64,000 bases of DNA from NCBI GenBank assembly GCA_030524635.1, contig JAUNGG010000005.1, positions 49,143 through 113,142 on the forward strand. Direction: 5' to 3'. The DNA is from Lachnospiraceae bacterium. Lineage in GTDB: Bacteria > Bacillota > Clostridia > Lachnospirales > Lachnospiraceae. Shown here one piece after another: positions 56,084 through 63,462 of this stretch (its first letter is position 1; every line of letters starts with the position of its first letter). Under the pieces are notes generated by a model. That model worked only from the letters and a program-made list of their open reading frames with translations, did not search any database and was not told where the DNA came from. The translations under genes were made by a program, and so were the position numbers.

Positions 56084-56386
56084 TTATGCAGGTTTCTCTT
56101 GGGATGCTGGTAACTGATAGAGCATATCCGGGTCAATATCGATACAGGTTTCAGTATCTCTGTTTTCGGTTATATCCCATGCCAATGTATCATTCAATAT
56201 CATACATGTATTCATGAAAAGATCTATGCCCTTAAGTTTAAGATACTTCTTTATTCAGATTAGGTGCCATATCATATAACACAATTTTTCCGTCATGAAA
56301 ATAAACAGATACCGTATAAATAACACACCATGTCAGAATCAACTTTAATTGCCTTGACAAGGGGTACAATTTACTTCACGCATCAT
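56084..56386 (-). pseudogene. Broken DUF2442-family gene
   Basis: Three consecutive minus-strand fragments in different frames together read like a DUF2442 protein of roughly 90 residues. They are MMREVNCTPCQGN (stop); YTVSVYFHDGKIVLYDMAPN plus LNKEVS (stop); and LKGIDLFMNTCMILNDTLAW continuing DITENRDTETCIDIDPDMLY to a stop at 56084. A stretch of about 29 nt between the first two fragments could be an insertion, and a second frame change lies before the third. DUF2442 is a small domain of unknown function, often near toxin-antitoxin-type genes. Whether it belongs to the host or to the element is unclear. The family call is from pattern memory. Confidence 0.5.
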
Positions 56387-56455
56387 AACAACTTACTCAA
56401 TGCTGCAAGCTTCATTTTTATATTAAAATTATTGGTGAATTTAGATTATCTCTTT

Positions 56456-56532
56456 AGAAGTTCTTATATGTCGGTATAGCCCGTATTTCCGGGCTTTCCC
56501 GGCATTTTAGATATGGGGAGAAGTTCTCATAT
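56456..56532. repeat. 14-bp direct repeats flanking a hairpin near the element end
   Basis: AGAAGTTCTYATAT occurs at 56456-56469 and 56519-56532 (one mismatch, 63 bp apart). Between them a nested hairpin (ATGTCGG/CCGGCAT outside, AGCCCG/CGGGCT inside; 56468-56505) is found. The position 65-140 bp beyond int suggests recombination-protein binding sites or the element terminus. Confidence 0.6.
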
Positions 56533-56566
56533 ACTCTCAAAACCTTTTAGTTTTTCCCTCTCAATG

Positions 56567-56586
56567 GTAGTAAAAGAAGTAGTAAA
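56567..56586. repeat. GTAGTAAA direct repeats, candidate Int arm sites
   Basis: Two copies of GTAGTAAA (56567-56574, 56579-56586) start 12 bp apart, immediately beyond the int stop. Tn916 Int binds short direct repeats (DR2) near the transposon ends, so these are candidate arm-type sites. Confidence 0.55.
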
Positions 56587-56597
56587 TCCGTCTGCGG

Positions 56598-57791
56598 CTA
56601 TGCAATCAGCCGTTCCATTTCAGCCTTTGCGGAAGCGAATGTAGCGTGTGCGTAGTAGTTCAGCGTCATGGTAATGTTGGAGTGTCCCATAATGTACTGT
56701 AACGCTTTCGGGTTCATTCCGGCATTGGCTAAGTTGGTACAGAATGTATGGCGTAGGGTGTGGGGTGTCATTACTTTGGGTAAGGCTTCCTCATGGCACT
56801 TGTTGTACTTCTTTGCAAGCCCCCGGAACATACTATCATAGTTGGTCGCCGTTTTCGGGCAACCGTCCCGGTTGAGGAAAAGGAAATTGCTGTAACCGTC
56901 AATAGTGGTCGGTTTCGCTTTTTTGCGGTTCTTCAACACGCGCCCCAACGCTTCATACACTTTTTCACTCATTGGAATTTGTCTGATACCGCTTTGCGTT
57001 TTGGGCTTCTCTATGTAGTACCCGGTTTCCGCGCTCCTTAAAAGCTGGTGGTCTACATTGATTACCCGGTTTTCAAAGTCAAGGTCGGTTTCAGTCAGCC
57101 CGCAGAGTTCGGAAATCCTTAGCCCCGTCCCCAGCAGTATGATAACCTCGTCAAAATATTTCTGGTAGACGCTATCACCTTGCATAAAGGATAAAAGGCT
57201 TTCTTCCTGTTCCGCTGTGAGGGGTACTTTCGGCTCCGTGTCGTCCTCGATCACGGTATTAAGCTGGAAGTCAAAAGGGTTTTTCCTTATGCAGTCGTCC
57301 TGTATCGCTGTGTAAAAGGCAGCTTTCAGAGAACGCTTGTCATTGCTTATGGTCTTGTAGGATATTCCCTTTTCTTTCATGCGCAACGCCCATTCTTTCG
57401 CGTCGGACGGCTTCACACTGTCAATGGGGCAGGAACCAAGTTTATCCGCTTCCAGCAGCTTCATAAGCCGCTTGCGCCCCTGTGTGGTGTTGTACCGAAC
57501 ATTCCCCCGGTGGCGGGTCTGCTTTGCGTAAAGCTCGCAGACGGTCATTTTCTTGCCGATTGTGTCTATCCCGTCGTCAAGATCTTTCTGTATCTCTTTT
57601 TCCTTTTCTCTAAGGGATATGTCGTCACGCTTCCCGGCAGGGGTCTTGTCCGTAGGTACTAACTTCCATGCGTAGACAAATTGCACTTTGCCAAAAGTAT
57701 CAGTATATTTGTAAGCATATCTCCCGTCTTTTCTCTGGCTCTCTCCCGAACGCAAAATGCGGTTTCTGTTATCACGTCTTTTCTCCGACAT
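56598..57791 (-). CDS. int: Tn916-type tyrosine integrase
   Basis: A 397-residue tyrosine recombinase that excises and integrates the element. It starts MSEKRRDNRNRILRSGESQR, nearly as in Tn916 Int. The N-terminal arm-binding domain and the SAM-like core-binding domain come first. The catalytic residues appear as Arg in GLRISELCGL, His-X2-Arg in TPHTLRHTFCT, His in IMGHSNITMTL, and the nucleophilic Tyr in NYYAHATF. A frame extension to 57869 lacks a ribosome site; AAAGGAG precedes the ATG at 57791. It lies 89 bp after xis. Confidence 0.95.
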   Translation of the reverse strand: MSEKRRDNRNRILRSGESQRKDGRYAYKYTDTFGKVQFVYAWKLVPTDKTPAGKRDDISLREKEKEIQKDLDDGIDTIGKKMTVCELYAKQTRHRGNVRYNTTQGRKRLMKLLEADKLGSCPIDSVKPSDAKEWALRMKEKGISYKTISNDKRSLKAAFYTAIQDDCIRKNPFDFQLNTVIEDDTEPKVPLTAEQEESLLSFMQGDSVYQKYFDEVIILLGTGLRISELCGLTETDLDFENRVINVDHQLLRSAETGYYIEKPKTQSGIRQIPMSEKVYEALGRVLKNRKKAKPTTIDGYSNFLFLNRDGCPKTATNYDSMFRGLAKKYNKCHEEALPKVMTPHTLRHTFCTNLANAGMNPKALQYIMGHSNITMTLNYYAHATFASAKAEMERLIA

Positions 57792-57880
57792 TGTTTTTGC
57801 TCCTTTCCGTGTCGGAAAGAGCCTTGATATGCCTACATTTATTATAGCATATTCAAGGCTCGTTTTCACTATCTTTTTCG

Positions 57881-58084
57881 CTAAATTGCGTCCAGTGTGT
57901 CAATGACTTTTTCAAACTGTTTCCTCTTGATCTGAATACGGTTGCCGTTCAAGATCACCCAGCTTGCCGTAGGGCTTTCCTCTGCAAGTTTCCGCAGTTT
58001 GTTTTCCCCAATACGGAAATATTTTGACGCTTCCTCAATCGTCAGCGTGTACTTTTCCCAAATAGGCACATCAGCATTGCTCAT
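57881..58084 (-). CDS. xis: Tn916-type excisionase
   Basis: A 67-residue excisionase with winged-helix character, highly similar in pattern to Tn916 Xis: [20 protein letters not shown], then [10 protein letters not shown] and [20 protein letters not shown]. It bends DNA and directs Int towards excision. The ATG at 58084 follows GGGGGA at about 11 nt; a longer frame to 58105 is possible. It is immediately upstream of int. Confidence 0.93.
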   Translation of the reverse strand: MSNADVPIWEKYTLTIEEASKYFRIGENKLRKLAEESPTASWVILNGNRIQIKRKQFEKVIDTLDAI

Positions 58085-58519
58085 TTTTATAAATCCCCCT
58101 TTCAAAAATGGGTAAAAGGTTAATAGTTAAAAAGGGGCTGTAATCGGACGGTTAGCAGCATAACCTCACGGGAATTTCACCCCTGCATGGTTCTCATGCA
58201 GCCCTACCCATTGCCTGCGACGCTTTTAACGCTCGGACTGTGGCTGTAAGGGAGTATCATTATATATTCTGCGCGGTCGTCGCCCGCAAGCTGCTAACTT
58301 GCTCCCCGGCGTGGTGTTGGTCGCTCGGCTGTCCCGGCGGGAGAAACCCCGCCGGGATAGTGTCATGGCGCACCCGCCGTATGGCTCGGCGCAAAAGGGA
58401 CGTATCCGATCTGCCCTATGCTGCGCCGCCGTTATCTTGCGCCGCTTTCTTTGTCAAGGTTCAAAAAAGCTCTGATGTGCCGCACCTACGGAAAGGGGAG
58501 CATAGGCAGCGGCTTTACA
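58085..58519. other. Non-coding regulatory stretch upstream of xis
   Basis: These 435 bp hold no credible gene but several strong hairpins: CTGCATG-N5-CATGCAG (58183-58201), a 9-bp CCCGGCGGG/CCCGCCGGG stem (58333-58356), and a compact fold with GGTTA-N6-TAACC that ends in CAGCCCCTTTTT in the minus direction (about 58128-58180), which could terminate transcripts before xis. In Tn916 transcription reaching xis-int is controlled from upstream regulatory genes, so a similar control region is likely. Confidence 0.5.
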
Positions 58520-58771
58520 TCAAAACTGGAAGTCCAAGACAGCCCGTATTAGCCTTGACCGCAAACGGTCGCGTATGTCCTCATCAATTCCGAAATATGT
58601 ATTTCCGCGTTCATCACGGTATTTTCGGACAGACAAGGCGGCGATCTGTGCGTCGTAGTTCTGTAACACAATTTTCATTGCGTCCGGGTCGCCTTTGGTT
58701 GCGGCAACAATTACCGGGTAAGGTAACAAGCCGCGCTCGTCAAAATCACTGTCAAATTTCTTCGTCGTCAT
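58520..58771 (-). CDS. Element regulatory protein, Tn916 Orf8-like (HTH_16 type)
   Basis: An 83-residue protein of the small helix-turn-helix family found beside the sigma-like gene in Tn916-type elements: LLPYPVIVAATKGDPDAMKI followed by YDAQIAALSVRKYRDERGNT and DEDIRDRLRSRLIRAVL. In Tn916 orf7/orf8 promote transcription through the transfer genes after excision. The gene overlaps the sigma-like gene by 20 bp. Confidence 0.8.
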   Translation of the reverse strand: MTTKKFDSDFDERGLLPYPVIVAATKGDPDAMKIVLQNYDAQIAALSVRKYRDERGNTYFGIDEDIRDRLRSRLIRAVLDFQF

Positions 58772-59195
58772 AAGCGCGTTCCTCCAAATAGCGTTTTAGC
58801 AGCTCAAAAGAGCTTGTCCTGCGATACTGTACTGTGCTTCTTGAAATATTGAGGAGCTTTGCAATATCGTTATCAGTCATACCCTCAAAATAGTACAGCA
58901 GGACGGCGTTACGTTTTTCTTCCGGCAAAGTGCGGAGTGCTTCGGCTAACAGCTTCGGCGTAATTCTTTTACCCGCCACGCAGATAGAATTGTCAGTGTA
59001 TTCCTTGACAAAATAGCGGTCAACGGTATAAAGCTGGCTTTCTTCCTGCGGGGAAAGGCTGGATAACGTAACTTCACGCAGTTGGTGTCGTCTTACGTCG
59101 CGGTGGGCGTTGCTGGCTTCACACTTAATGGCTTTCTTGCAAAAGCTATTAAAAGCGCAGCGGATTTCCCATTCGGTACGATTAGGCTCATTCAT
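58752..59195 (-). CDS. Sigma-70-like regulator, Tn916 Orf7-like
   Basis: A 147-residue protein with a sigma region 4 helix-turn-helix near the end (ALRTLPEEKRNAVLLYYFEG, then MTDNDIAKLLNISRSTVQYR). The N-terminal part resembles Tn916 Orf7 (WEIRCAFNSFCKKAIKCEAS). It probably activates element transcription. AAAGGAGGTGA lies before the ATG at 59195; an extension to a TTG at 59297 has no ribosome site and was rejected. Two terminators upstream insulate it from the cargo cassette. Confidence 0.85.
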   Translation of the reverse strand: MNEPNRTEWEIRCAFNSFCKKAIKCEASNAHRDVRRHQLREVTLSSLSPQEESQLYTVDRYFVKEYTDNSICVAGKRITPKLLAEALRTLPEEKRNAVLLYYFEGMTDNDIAKLLNISRSTVQYRRTSSFELLKRYLEERAYDDEEI

Positions 59196-59340
59196 GTTCT
59201 CACCTCCTTTCGCAGCCGCGAAAGCGGGTGATTTTTTGATTTCCCCTTTCAGTACCCACACCACCGCTTTTTGAGAGTTGCCAAATGAAAACGGCAAATT
59301 TTTTTGTCGAAATTTTCAAAAAGTGCGTCTTAAAAAGCGC

Positions 59341-59371
59341 AAAAAAACCCGACTGCATAATGCAATCGGGT
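59341..59371 (-). terminator. Terminator upstream of the sigma-like gene
   Basis: A stem ACCCGA-X-TGCA/TGCA-X-TCGGGT with one internal mismatch is followed by TTTTTTT in the minus direction. It is the second of two tandem terminators behind the cargo cassette. The remaining sequence of 59196-59593 is AT-rich without a recognisable gene. Confidence 0.85.
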
Positions 59372-59492
59372 AAAGAGGAATTATTAACGCTTATATTGTG
59401 ATGTGTGAAGGTAAAACCGTAGGCAAAAATATTTTCTATGCTGGAGAAGATTTTTTTAATTGTTCACCATAAGGCGATAGCCATAAAAGCAT

Positions 59493-59529
59493 AAAAAAGA
59501 ACATGGCGATACCTCTCCAATACCGCCAT
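59493..59529 (-). terminator. Terminator of the MATE gene
   Basis: A 9-bp stem ATGGCGGTA/TATCGCCAT (one G-U) at 59503-59529 with a 9-nt loop is followed by GTTCTTTTTT in the minus direction, 65 bp after the MATE stop. Confidence 0.85.
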
Positions 59530-59593
59530 ATCCTCAAAAAAAGGTAACTTTAATAAGCTCCATTACTTAAAAGAAAACAGCGGCATAATTTTC

Positions 59594-60922
59594 TTATGAA
59601 ATGGTTGTTTTCCTTTTCAGTTGAAGCATAGAAAAAAGCATTGCTGCGATAGCTGCGCAAATATGACTAATCAATACAGCTATCCATATCCCGTTAAGCC
59701 CAAGTTCTAAATATGAAAAAAGATATGCTAAAGGCATACGGACTATAATGTAATAAAAAATCATTAGGAGCATACTTTTAGAGGGCTGTCCCAAACCGTT
59801 TAGCATACCGAGGAAGCAATTTGTTATGGTGTTCAATATGTAACCTATCCCCACGATCAGAAAGTAACCACTTACGATTGACGCTACATCAGAACTCCTT
59901 ACAAATAGCATGGAAAGGTATTTTGAGCTGGAAACGATAATTATAGAGAGCAGAAACAGAAATAGACTGCCATATTTCAAAGCACATTTCAGATAGTCTT
60001 TTACCCTGTCCGTCCTCTCTCCACCTACACACTGCCCGGTAATTGATGTTAGAACCATGTTTAATGCCATTGCCGGATAGAATAATACGGTTTCCAGTTT
60101 TCCAGTAATTCCATAAGCCGCTATCGCTGTGATACTGTAAGAGCTGATAAGGGCAGTTAAAAAAGTAGTGCTGATTGCAGGTATGCTCTGCTGGACTATT
60201 GCCGGAATAGCCTTTTGTATAAGTGGTAAAATGAAAGTCTTGTCAAACAGGTTAAGCCGCATACTAAACAATCTTTTTTTCTTGAGATAGCAAATCATAA
60301 ATGCCAAACAAATACTCTGCGAGATTAAGGTCGCTATTGCTGCACCATGAAAACCAAAAAAATGAATGAAAATAGGGTCAAGAACCGCATTGAGTATCGT
60401 TGATACCAGCATGGAAATCATTTGAAACATTGCATTTCCAAAACTTCTCAGGACGGCAGTAAAATATAAGAATAAGTAAACGGCTAAATATCCCAATAGA
60501 TAAATTGATAAATAGTTATATGCCATTTCATATATTTCAGTTGGGGTATTCATAATTTGTAAAATAACTGGCAGAGATAATTCAAAAATAGCTGTCAAAA
60601 ACAAAGAAAAAATAATTGCAACAGAAAACGACGTAGCAATCAGACTTTCAATTTTTTTATTATCTTTGGAGCCGATTGCTTGTGACAGCAGTATTGAAAT
60701 ACCATTTGTTGCCCCCATAGCGACAGAGGTTAAGAGCAGGATAAGCGGAGTTGAATTTGTGAGTGCCGCGTAAGCTGTTTCCCCTAAAAGGTTTCCAATC
60801 CATAAACTGTCTACAAGGTTATAAGCCATATTAAGAAACATAGCCGCAATCATTGGCAAAACCATTGCCATTAAACACTGTTTTGTATTTCCATTGATAA
60901 AATCAATTTTTCTTTTCATCAT
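59594..60922 (-). CDS. MATE-family efflux transporter
   Basis: A 442-residue, 12-helix cation/drug antiporter of the MATE family. It starts MMKRKIDFINGNTKQCLMAM, and the internal duplication is visible (VLPMIAAMFLNMAYNLVDSL in the first half and an equivalent IPAIVQQSIPAISTTF in the second). Likely substrates are cationic or amphiphilic toxic compounds, by family. GAAAGGA lies 6 nt before the ATG. A perfect palindrome TGAATGA-N3-TCATTCA lies 14 bp upstream of the start. It is the last gene of the TetR-associated cargo cassette and is low in GC. Confidence 0.9.
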   Translation of the reverse strand: MMKRKIDFINGNTKQCLMAMVLPMIAAMFLNMAYNLVDSLWIGNLLGETAYAALTNSTPLILLLTSVAMGATNGISILLSQAIGSKDNKKIESLIATSFSVAIIFSLFLTAIFELSLPVILQIMNTPTEIYEMAYNYLSIYLLGYLAVYLFLYFTAVLRSFGNAMFQMISMLVSTILNAVLDPIFIHFFGFHGAAIATLISQSICLAFMICYLKKKRLFSMRLNLFDKTFILPLIQKAIPAIVQQSIPAISTTFLTALISSYSITAIAAYGITGKLETVLFYPAMALNMVLTSITGQCVGGERTDRVKDYLKCALKYGSLFLFLLSIIIVSSSKYLSMLFVRSSDVASIVSGYFLIVGIGYILNTITNCFLGMLNGLGQPSKSMLLMIFYYIIVRMPLAYLFSYLELGLNGIWIAVLISHICAAIAAMLFSMLQLKRKTTIS

Positions 60923-60936
60923 TAAGTCCTTTCTTA

Positions 60937-60953
60937 TGAATGAACCTCATTCA
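60937..60953. promoter_or_regulatory. Palindrome upstream of the MATE gene (putative TetR operator)
   Basis: TGAATGA-ACC-TCATTCA, perfect 7-bp arms with a 3-bp centre, just upstream of the ribosome site. The same arms recur upstream of the other cargo genes. Confidence 0.7.
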
Positions 60954-61006
60954 TTAAAACACTATTTTTTTAGCTGCCGATAAGGGCAGCCATAGATTTA
61001 CAACAG

Positions 61007-61621
61007 TTACCAAATAAAAGGAATTAGTCGCCATGTATGCGTACAATAATTATCAAAATCGCTTCCAAAGCGTAACCGCAAGGCTTTTTCCTCAATATGT
61101 ATTCTTATTCCGTAACATACAAAGCAAATAAGTAAAACCAATACCGGAGCTATTGCAGAACGAAAACAAAACGCTGTTCCTAACAGACAAAGAATAGTTC
61201 CGACATAAGCCGGGTTGCGGATATAACGGTAAACTCCCGTTGTTACCAAACTCTGTGTTGAATTTGTTTTCACTGATAATGTAAAAGAGTGTTTTAACGT
61301 CCATACTGCCCATGATCGCAATGTAGTTCCAAGTACCAACGAAAACAAACCTAAATAGAAAAAGCAATGTGGGATAAGTATTTCTCCTATCATTTCTGTT
61401 ATATAGCCGCGTCTAAAAAATGTACTTAATGAAAAGCTACTCCAACAAGCAAAAATTACAAGAAGTAAAGTTCCGCAATCCTTGTTTGATATTTGAGGTT
61501 TCTTTATCCAGCTCTTGAAGTTATATAACCATATGACAATTTCTGCTATCATCATATAGGATACGGCATATATAAAATAATAATACTCTTGCATATTTAC
61601 AAAACAGGTAGGGTCATTCAT
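61007..61621 (-). CDS. Isoprenylcysteine carboxyl methyltransferase-like membrane protein
   Basis: A 204-residue membrane protein with about five helices, of the ICMT/PEMT-like methyltransferase family. The C-terminal signature is visible: LVTTGVYRYIRNPAYVGTIL, then EEKALRLRFGSDFDNYCTHT and RLIPFIW. Bacterial members methylate small lipophilic or membrane substrates, mostly unknown. GAAAGGAG lies 6 nt before the ATG, and the putative TetR operator lies 15 bp upstream. Being next to MATE and TetR suggests a role in resistance or modification of a toxic compound, which is inference. Confidence 0.82.
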   Translation of the reverse strand: MNDPTCFVNMQEYYYFIYAVSYMMIAEIVIWLYNFKSWIKKPQISNKDCGTLLLVIFACWSSFSLSTFFRRGYITEMIGEILIPHCFFYLGLFSLVLGTTLRSWAVWTLKHSFTLSVKTNSTQSLVTTGVYRYIRNPAYVGTILCLLGTAFCFRSAIAPVLVLLICFVCYGIRIHIEEKALRLRFGSDFDNYCTHTWRLIPFIW

Positions 61622-61635
61622 AAAATCTCCTTTCT

Positions 61636-61652
61636 TGAATGAACATCATTCA
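61636..61652. promoter_or_regulatory. Palindrome upstream of the ICMT-like gene (putative TetR operator)
   Basis: TGAATGA-ACA-TCATTCA, perfect 7-bp arms, directly upstream of the ribosome site, in the same position relative to the gene as in the MATE gene. Confidence 0.7.
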
Positions 61653-61697
61653 TCTAAATGTTTTTGAAATTCCCCTACTAAATAGCAGGGGATAATT

Positions 61698-62258
61698 TCA
61701 AAGCCTTAAAGCATAAATAAGAAAAGTGCGAATATTTTTCGCTTTTTCTTCTGTGCTGGATTTCGTGTCCAATAAAATCCCAAGTTGTCCGTACACGCAG
61801 AATTTAGCAGCGGCTTGAATATTATCAAGTTGTATTTCGCCGTTTTCCTGTGCCTTTTCCAGTAAATATGTGACTGGTTTTAGGAGCTTTTCGCAGACTT
61901 TCAAAGCAAGCTGATCGTGAAATTTTTTGTTCTCTACAACATGAAGCGCATTGTAATAGTCTGTCCCCTCCGTTTCTACCATAATAGGCATAGTTTCAAT
62001 AATTTCTTTTAAGGTCAGTTTTTCATTGCTTTTTGAAATAGTAAATTTATTTGCTATCTCGTCTGCATACTGTTCTATTGCGCTGTCAAAAAGGGCTTCC
62101 TTTGAAGGAAAATAACGATAACATAGCCCTTGCGCTACGCCAATCTCTTTTGCAATATCGGCAATGGACGTTTTTTCATATCCCTTTTCATAAAACAGTC
62201 GCATAGCGGTATCTAATATTTCCTGTTTCCGTTCCTCTGGTTCTTTCGTAATACGCAT
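61698..62258 (-). CDS. TetR/AcrR-family transcriptional regulator
   Basis: A 186-residue repressor-type protein. The N-terminal TetR helix-turn-helix reads KQEILDTAMRLFYEKGYEKT, then SIADIAKEIGVAQGLCYRYF. A C-terminal all-helical ligand domain (about 60-186) follows. The ATG at 62258 has a strong AAAGGAGGTG site. The frame extends upstream to 62291, but that part lacks a ribosome site and overlaps the promoter. It probably represses itself and the flanking MATE, ICMT-like and methyltransferase genes until an effector binds; this rests on the shared palindromes. Confidence 0.9.
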   Translation of the reverse strand: MRITKEPEERKQEILDTAMRLFYEKGYEKTSIADIAKEIGVAQGLCYRYFPSKEALFDSAIEQYADEIANKFTISKSNEKLTLKEIIETMPIMVETEGTDYYNALHVVENKKFHDQLALKVCEKLLKPVTYLLEKAQENGEIQLDNIQAAAKFCVYGQLGILLDTKSSTEEKAKNIRTFLIYALRL

Positions 62259-62276
62259 GACACACCTCCTTTCCCT

Positions 62277-62321
62277 ATCATAGCATAGCAATGCAAAAAG
62301 TCAATGAGTGAATACCAGTCA
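62277..62321 (-). promoter_or_regulatory. Promoter and putative operator of the tetR gene
   Basis: Minus-strand TTGACT (62299-62304) and TATGAT (62277-62282) have a 16-bp spacer and TGC extension. Abutting the -35 is a degenerate operator-like palindrome TGAGTGA-ATA-CCAGTCA (62305-62321). The same operator-TTGACT junction is seen at 62.99 kb. Confidence 0.7.
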
Positions 62322-62332
62322 ATACTACGGTA

Positions 62333-62941
62333 TTATTTTGTCCCACAAGCCATACAAGCCGTATTTCCTACACGCTCCCATGTAACATTTGAAAAGTGCT
62401 TTGAAAGCAATTTGCAAATTTCACTTTCAGAGTAGATTTTTACGTCCCCCTCTTTACTATACTTCATATAGAAATTCATAATAGCCCGTCCGATTGTGGG
62501 TTGCCAACAATCACACAAAATAAAAGTTCCATTAGGCTTTAACACTCTATCAATTTCTGATAAGACTTTTTCCGGCGCAGGATAATGGTGAAAAGAGTCG
62601 TTGCAATACACAACATCAAAGAAACAGTCAGAAAATGGGAGTTGTTCACTATCACCTAAAATGAGAGTTGCCCTGTTTTCTAATTTTTTCTGTGCAATTT
62701 CTAACATCTTTTCAGATAAGTCAAGCCCATACAGTATTTTGCTATTATCTTGCTGCAATATGAGCTTCATTATCTCCCCAGTTCCGCACCCTAAATCTAA
62801 TGCCGTTTGATAAGATATGCTTTTCAGCCTATTGATGATAACGGGATATAATGTGCGGGCGTGCTGCCCTTTTATATCGCAGTCATAGGTTGGAGCTTGT
62901 TGGTTAAAGGCTATTTTTGATTTTTGCTTTGAGCTATTCAT
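62333..62941 (-). CDS. Class I SAM-dependent methyltransferase
   Basis: A 202-residue methyltransferase with the Rossmann SAM motifs: ALDLGCGTGEIMKLIL near residue 50, YGLDLSEKMLEIA near 74, GDSEQLPFSDCFFDVVYCND near 100, and FILCDCWQPTIG near 145. The Methyltransf_11-type layout does not reveal the substrate. AAAGGAGG lies before the ATG at 62941. It heads the cassette, with a consensus promoter and operator upstream. Possible roles are modification of a toxic small molecule or of a target. Confidence 0.88.
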   Translation of the reverse strand: MNSSKQKSKIAFNQQAPTYDCDIKGQHARTLYPVIINRLKSISYQTALDLGCGTGEIMKLILQQDNSKILYGLDLSEKMLEIAQKKLENRATLILGDSEQLPFSDCFFDVVYCNDSFHHYPAPEKVLSEIDRVLKPNGTFILCDCWQPTIGRAIMNFYMKYSKEGDVKIYSESEICKLLSKHFSNVTWERVGNTACMACGTK

Positions 62942-62965
62942 ATATACAGCCTCCTTTCAGAGAAA

Positions 62966-63011
62966 ATTATAGCACCGTCTCTTTGAAAAGTCAATGAATG
63001 ATATTCACTCA
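62966..63011 (-). promoter_or_regulatory. Promoter and putative TetR operator of the methyltransferase gene
   Basis: Minus-strand TTGACT (62989-62994) and TATAAT (62966-62971) have a 17-bp spacer. The palindrome TGAATGA-TAT-TCACTCA (62995-63011, one mismatch) directly abuts the -35, so a bound repressor would hinder RNA polymerase. Confidence 0.8.
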
Positions 63012-63105
63012 TTTATATAGTGCTATATTTAGGTAAATTCTTTGCTGTGTACACTCATTTTAATACAAGATTAGGAGTTGTAAACTCATATAGGGTGATG
63101 TCTGA

Positions 63106-63462
63106 ATGAAAAGAGAAGTCGAATTTGTTTACGATTTCAAGGCTTTCGGGCAAGCCATAAAGAAAGCACGCAGAGCAGCAGGATATTCCCGCAAGAAATT
63201 GGGGCATGAGCTGAATTTAGCTCCCCGTTACCTTGTTTCCATAGAAAATGAGGGGCAACACCCAAGTCTGCAAGTGCTGTATGAGCTTTGCACCTTTTTT
63301 GACATTTCGGTAGATCAGTTCTTTTTCCCGGATAAGGTCGCAAGTAAGTCCACGCAGCGCAGACAGCTTGAAACGCTGCTTGACGGTATAAGCGATACGG
63401 GATTGCAGATTATTACCGCAACGGCAAAAGAGATTAAGAAAGTCGAAGCAGGGGACGAATAA
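63106..63462 (+). CDS. XRE-family transcriptional regulator
   Basis: A 118-residue protein with a Cro/C1-type helix-turn-helix: AFGQAIKKARRAAGYSRKKL, then NLAPRYLVSIENEGQHPSLQ and a FDISVDQFFF block. A C-terminal helical tail may mediate dimerisation. Such regulators lie beside mobC-relaxase genes in Tn1549-type elements and probably control transfer functions. It is on the plus strand, divergent from the methyltransferase gene. The ribosome site (AGGGTGA) is modest. Confidence 0.88.
   Translation: MKREVEFVYDFKAFGQAIKKARRAAGYSRKKLGHELNLAPRYLVSIENEGQHPSLQVLYELCTFFDISVDQFFFPDKVASKSTQRRQLETLLDGISDTGLQIITATAKEIKKVEAGDE

Noticed and set aside
58240..58773. Plus-strand 177-codon frame opposite the orf8-like gene
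   Set aside because: It overlaps a better-supported minus-strand element gene and hairpins, has Cys/Arg-rich unstructured composition, and lacks a convincing ribosome site.
60972..60991. Hairpin GCTGCC-N6-GGCAGC between the ICMT-like and MATE genes as a terminator
   Set aside because: In the direction of transcription (minus) it is followed by an A-run, not a T-run, and on the plus strand no T-run follows either.
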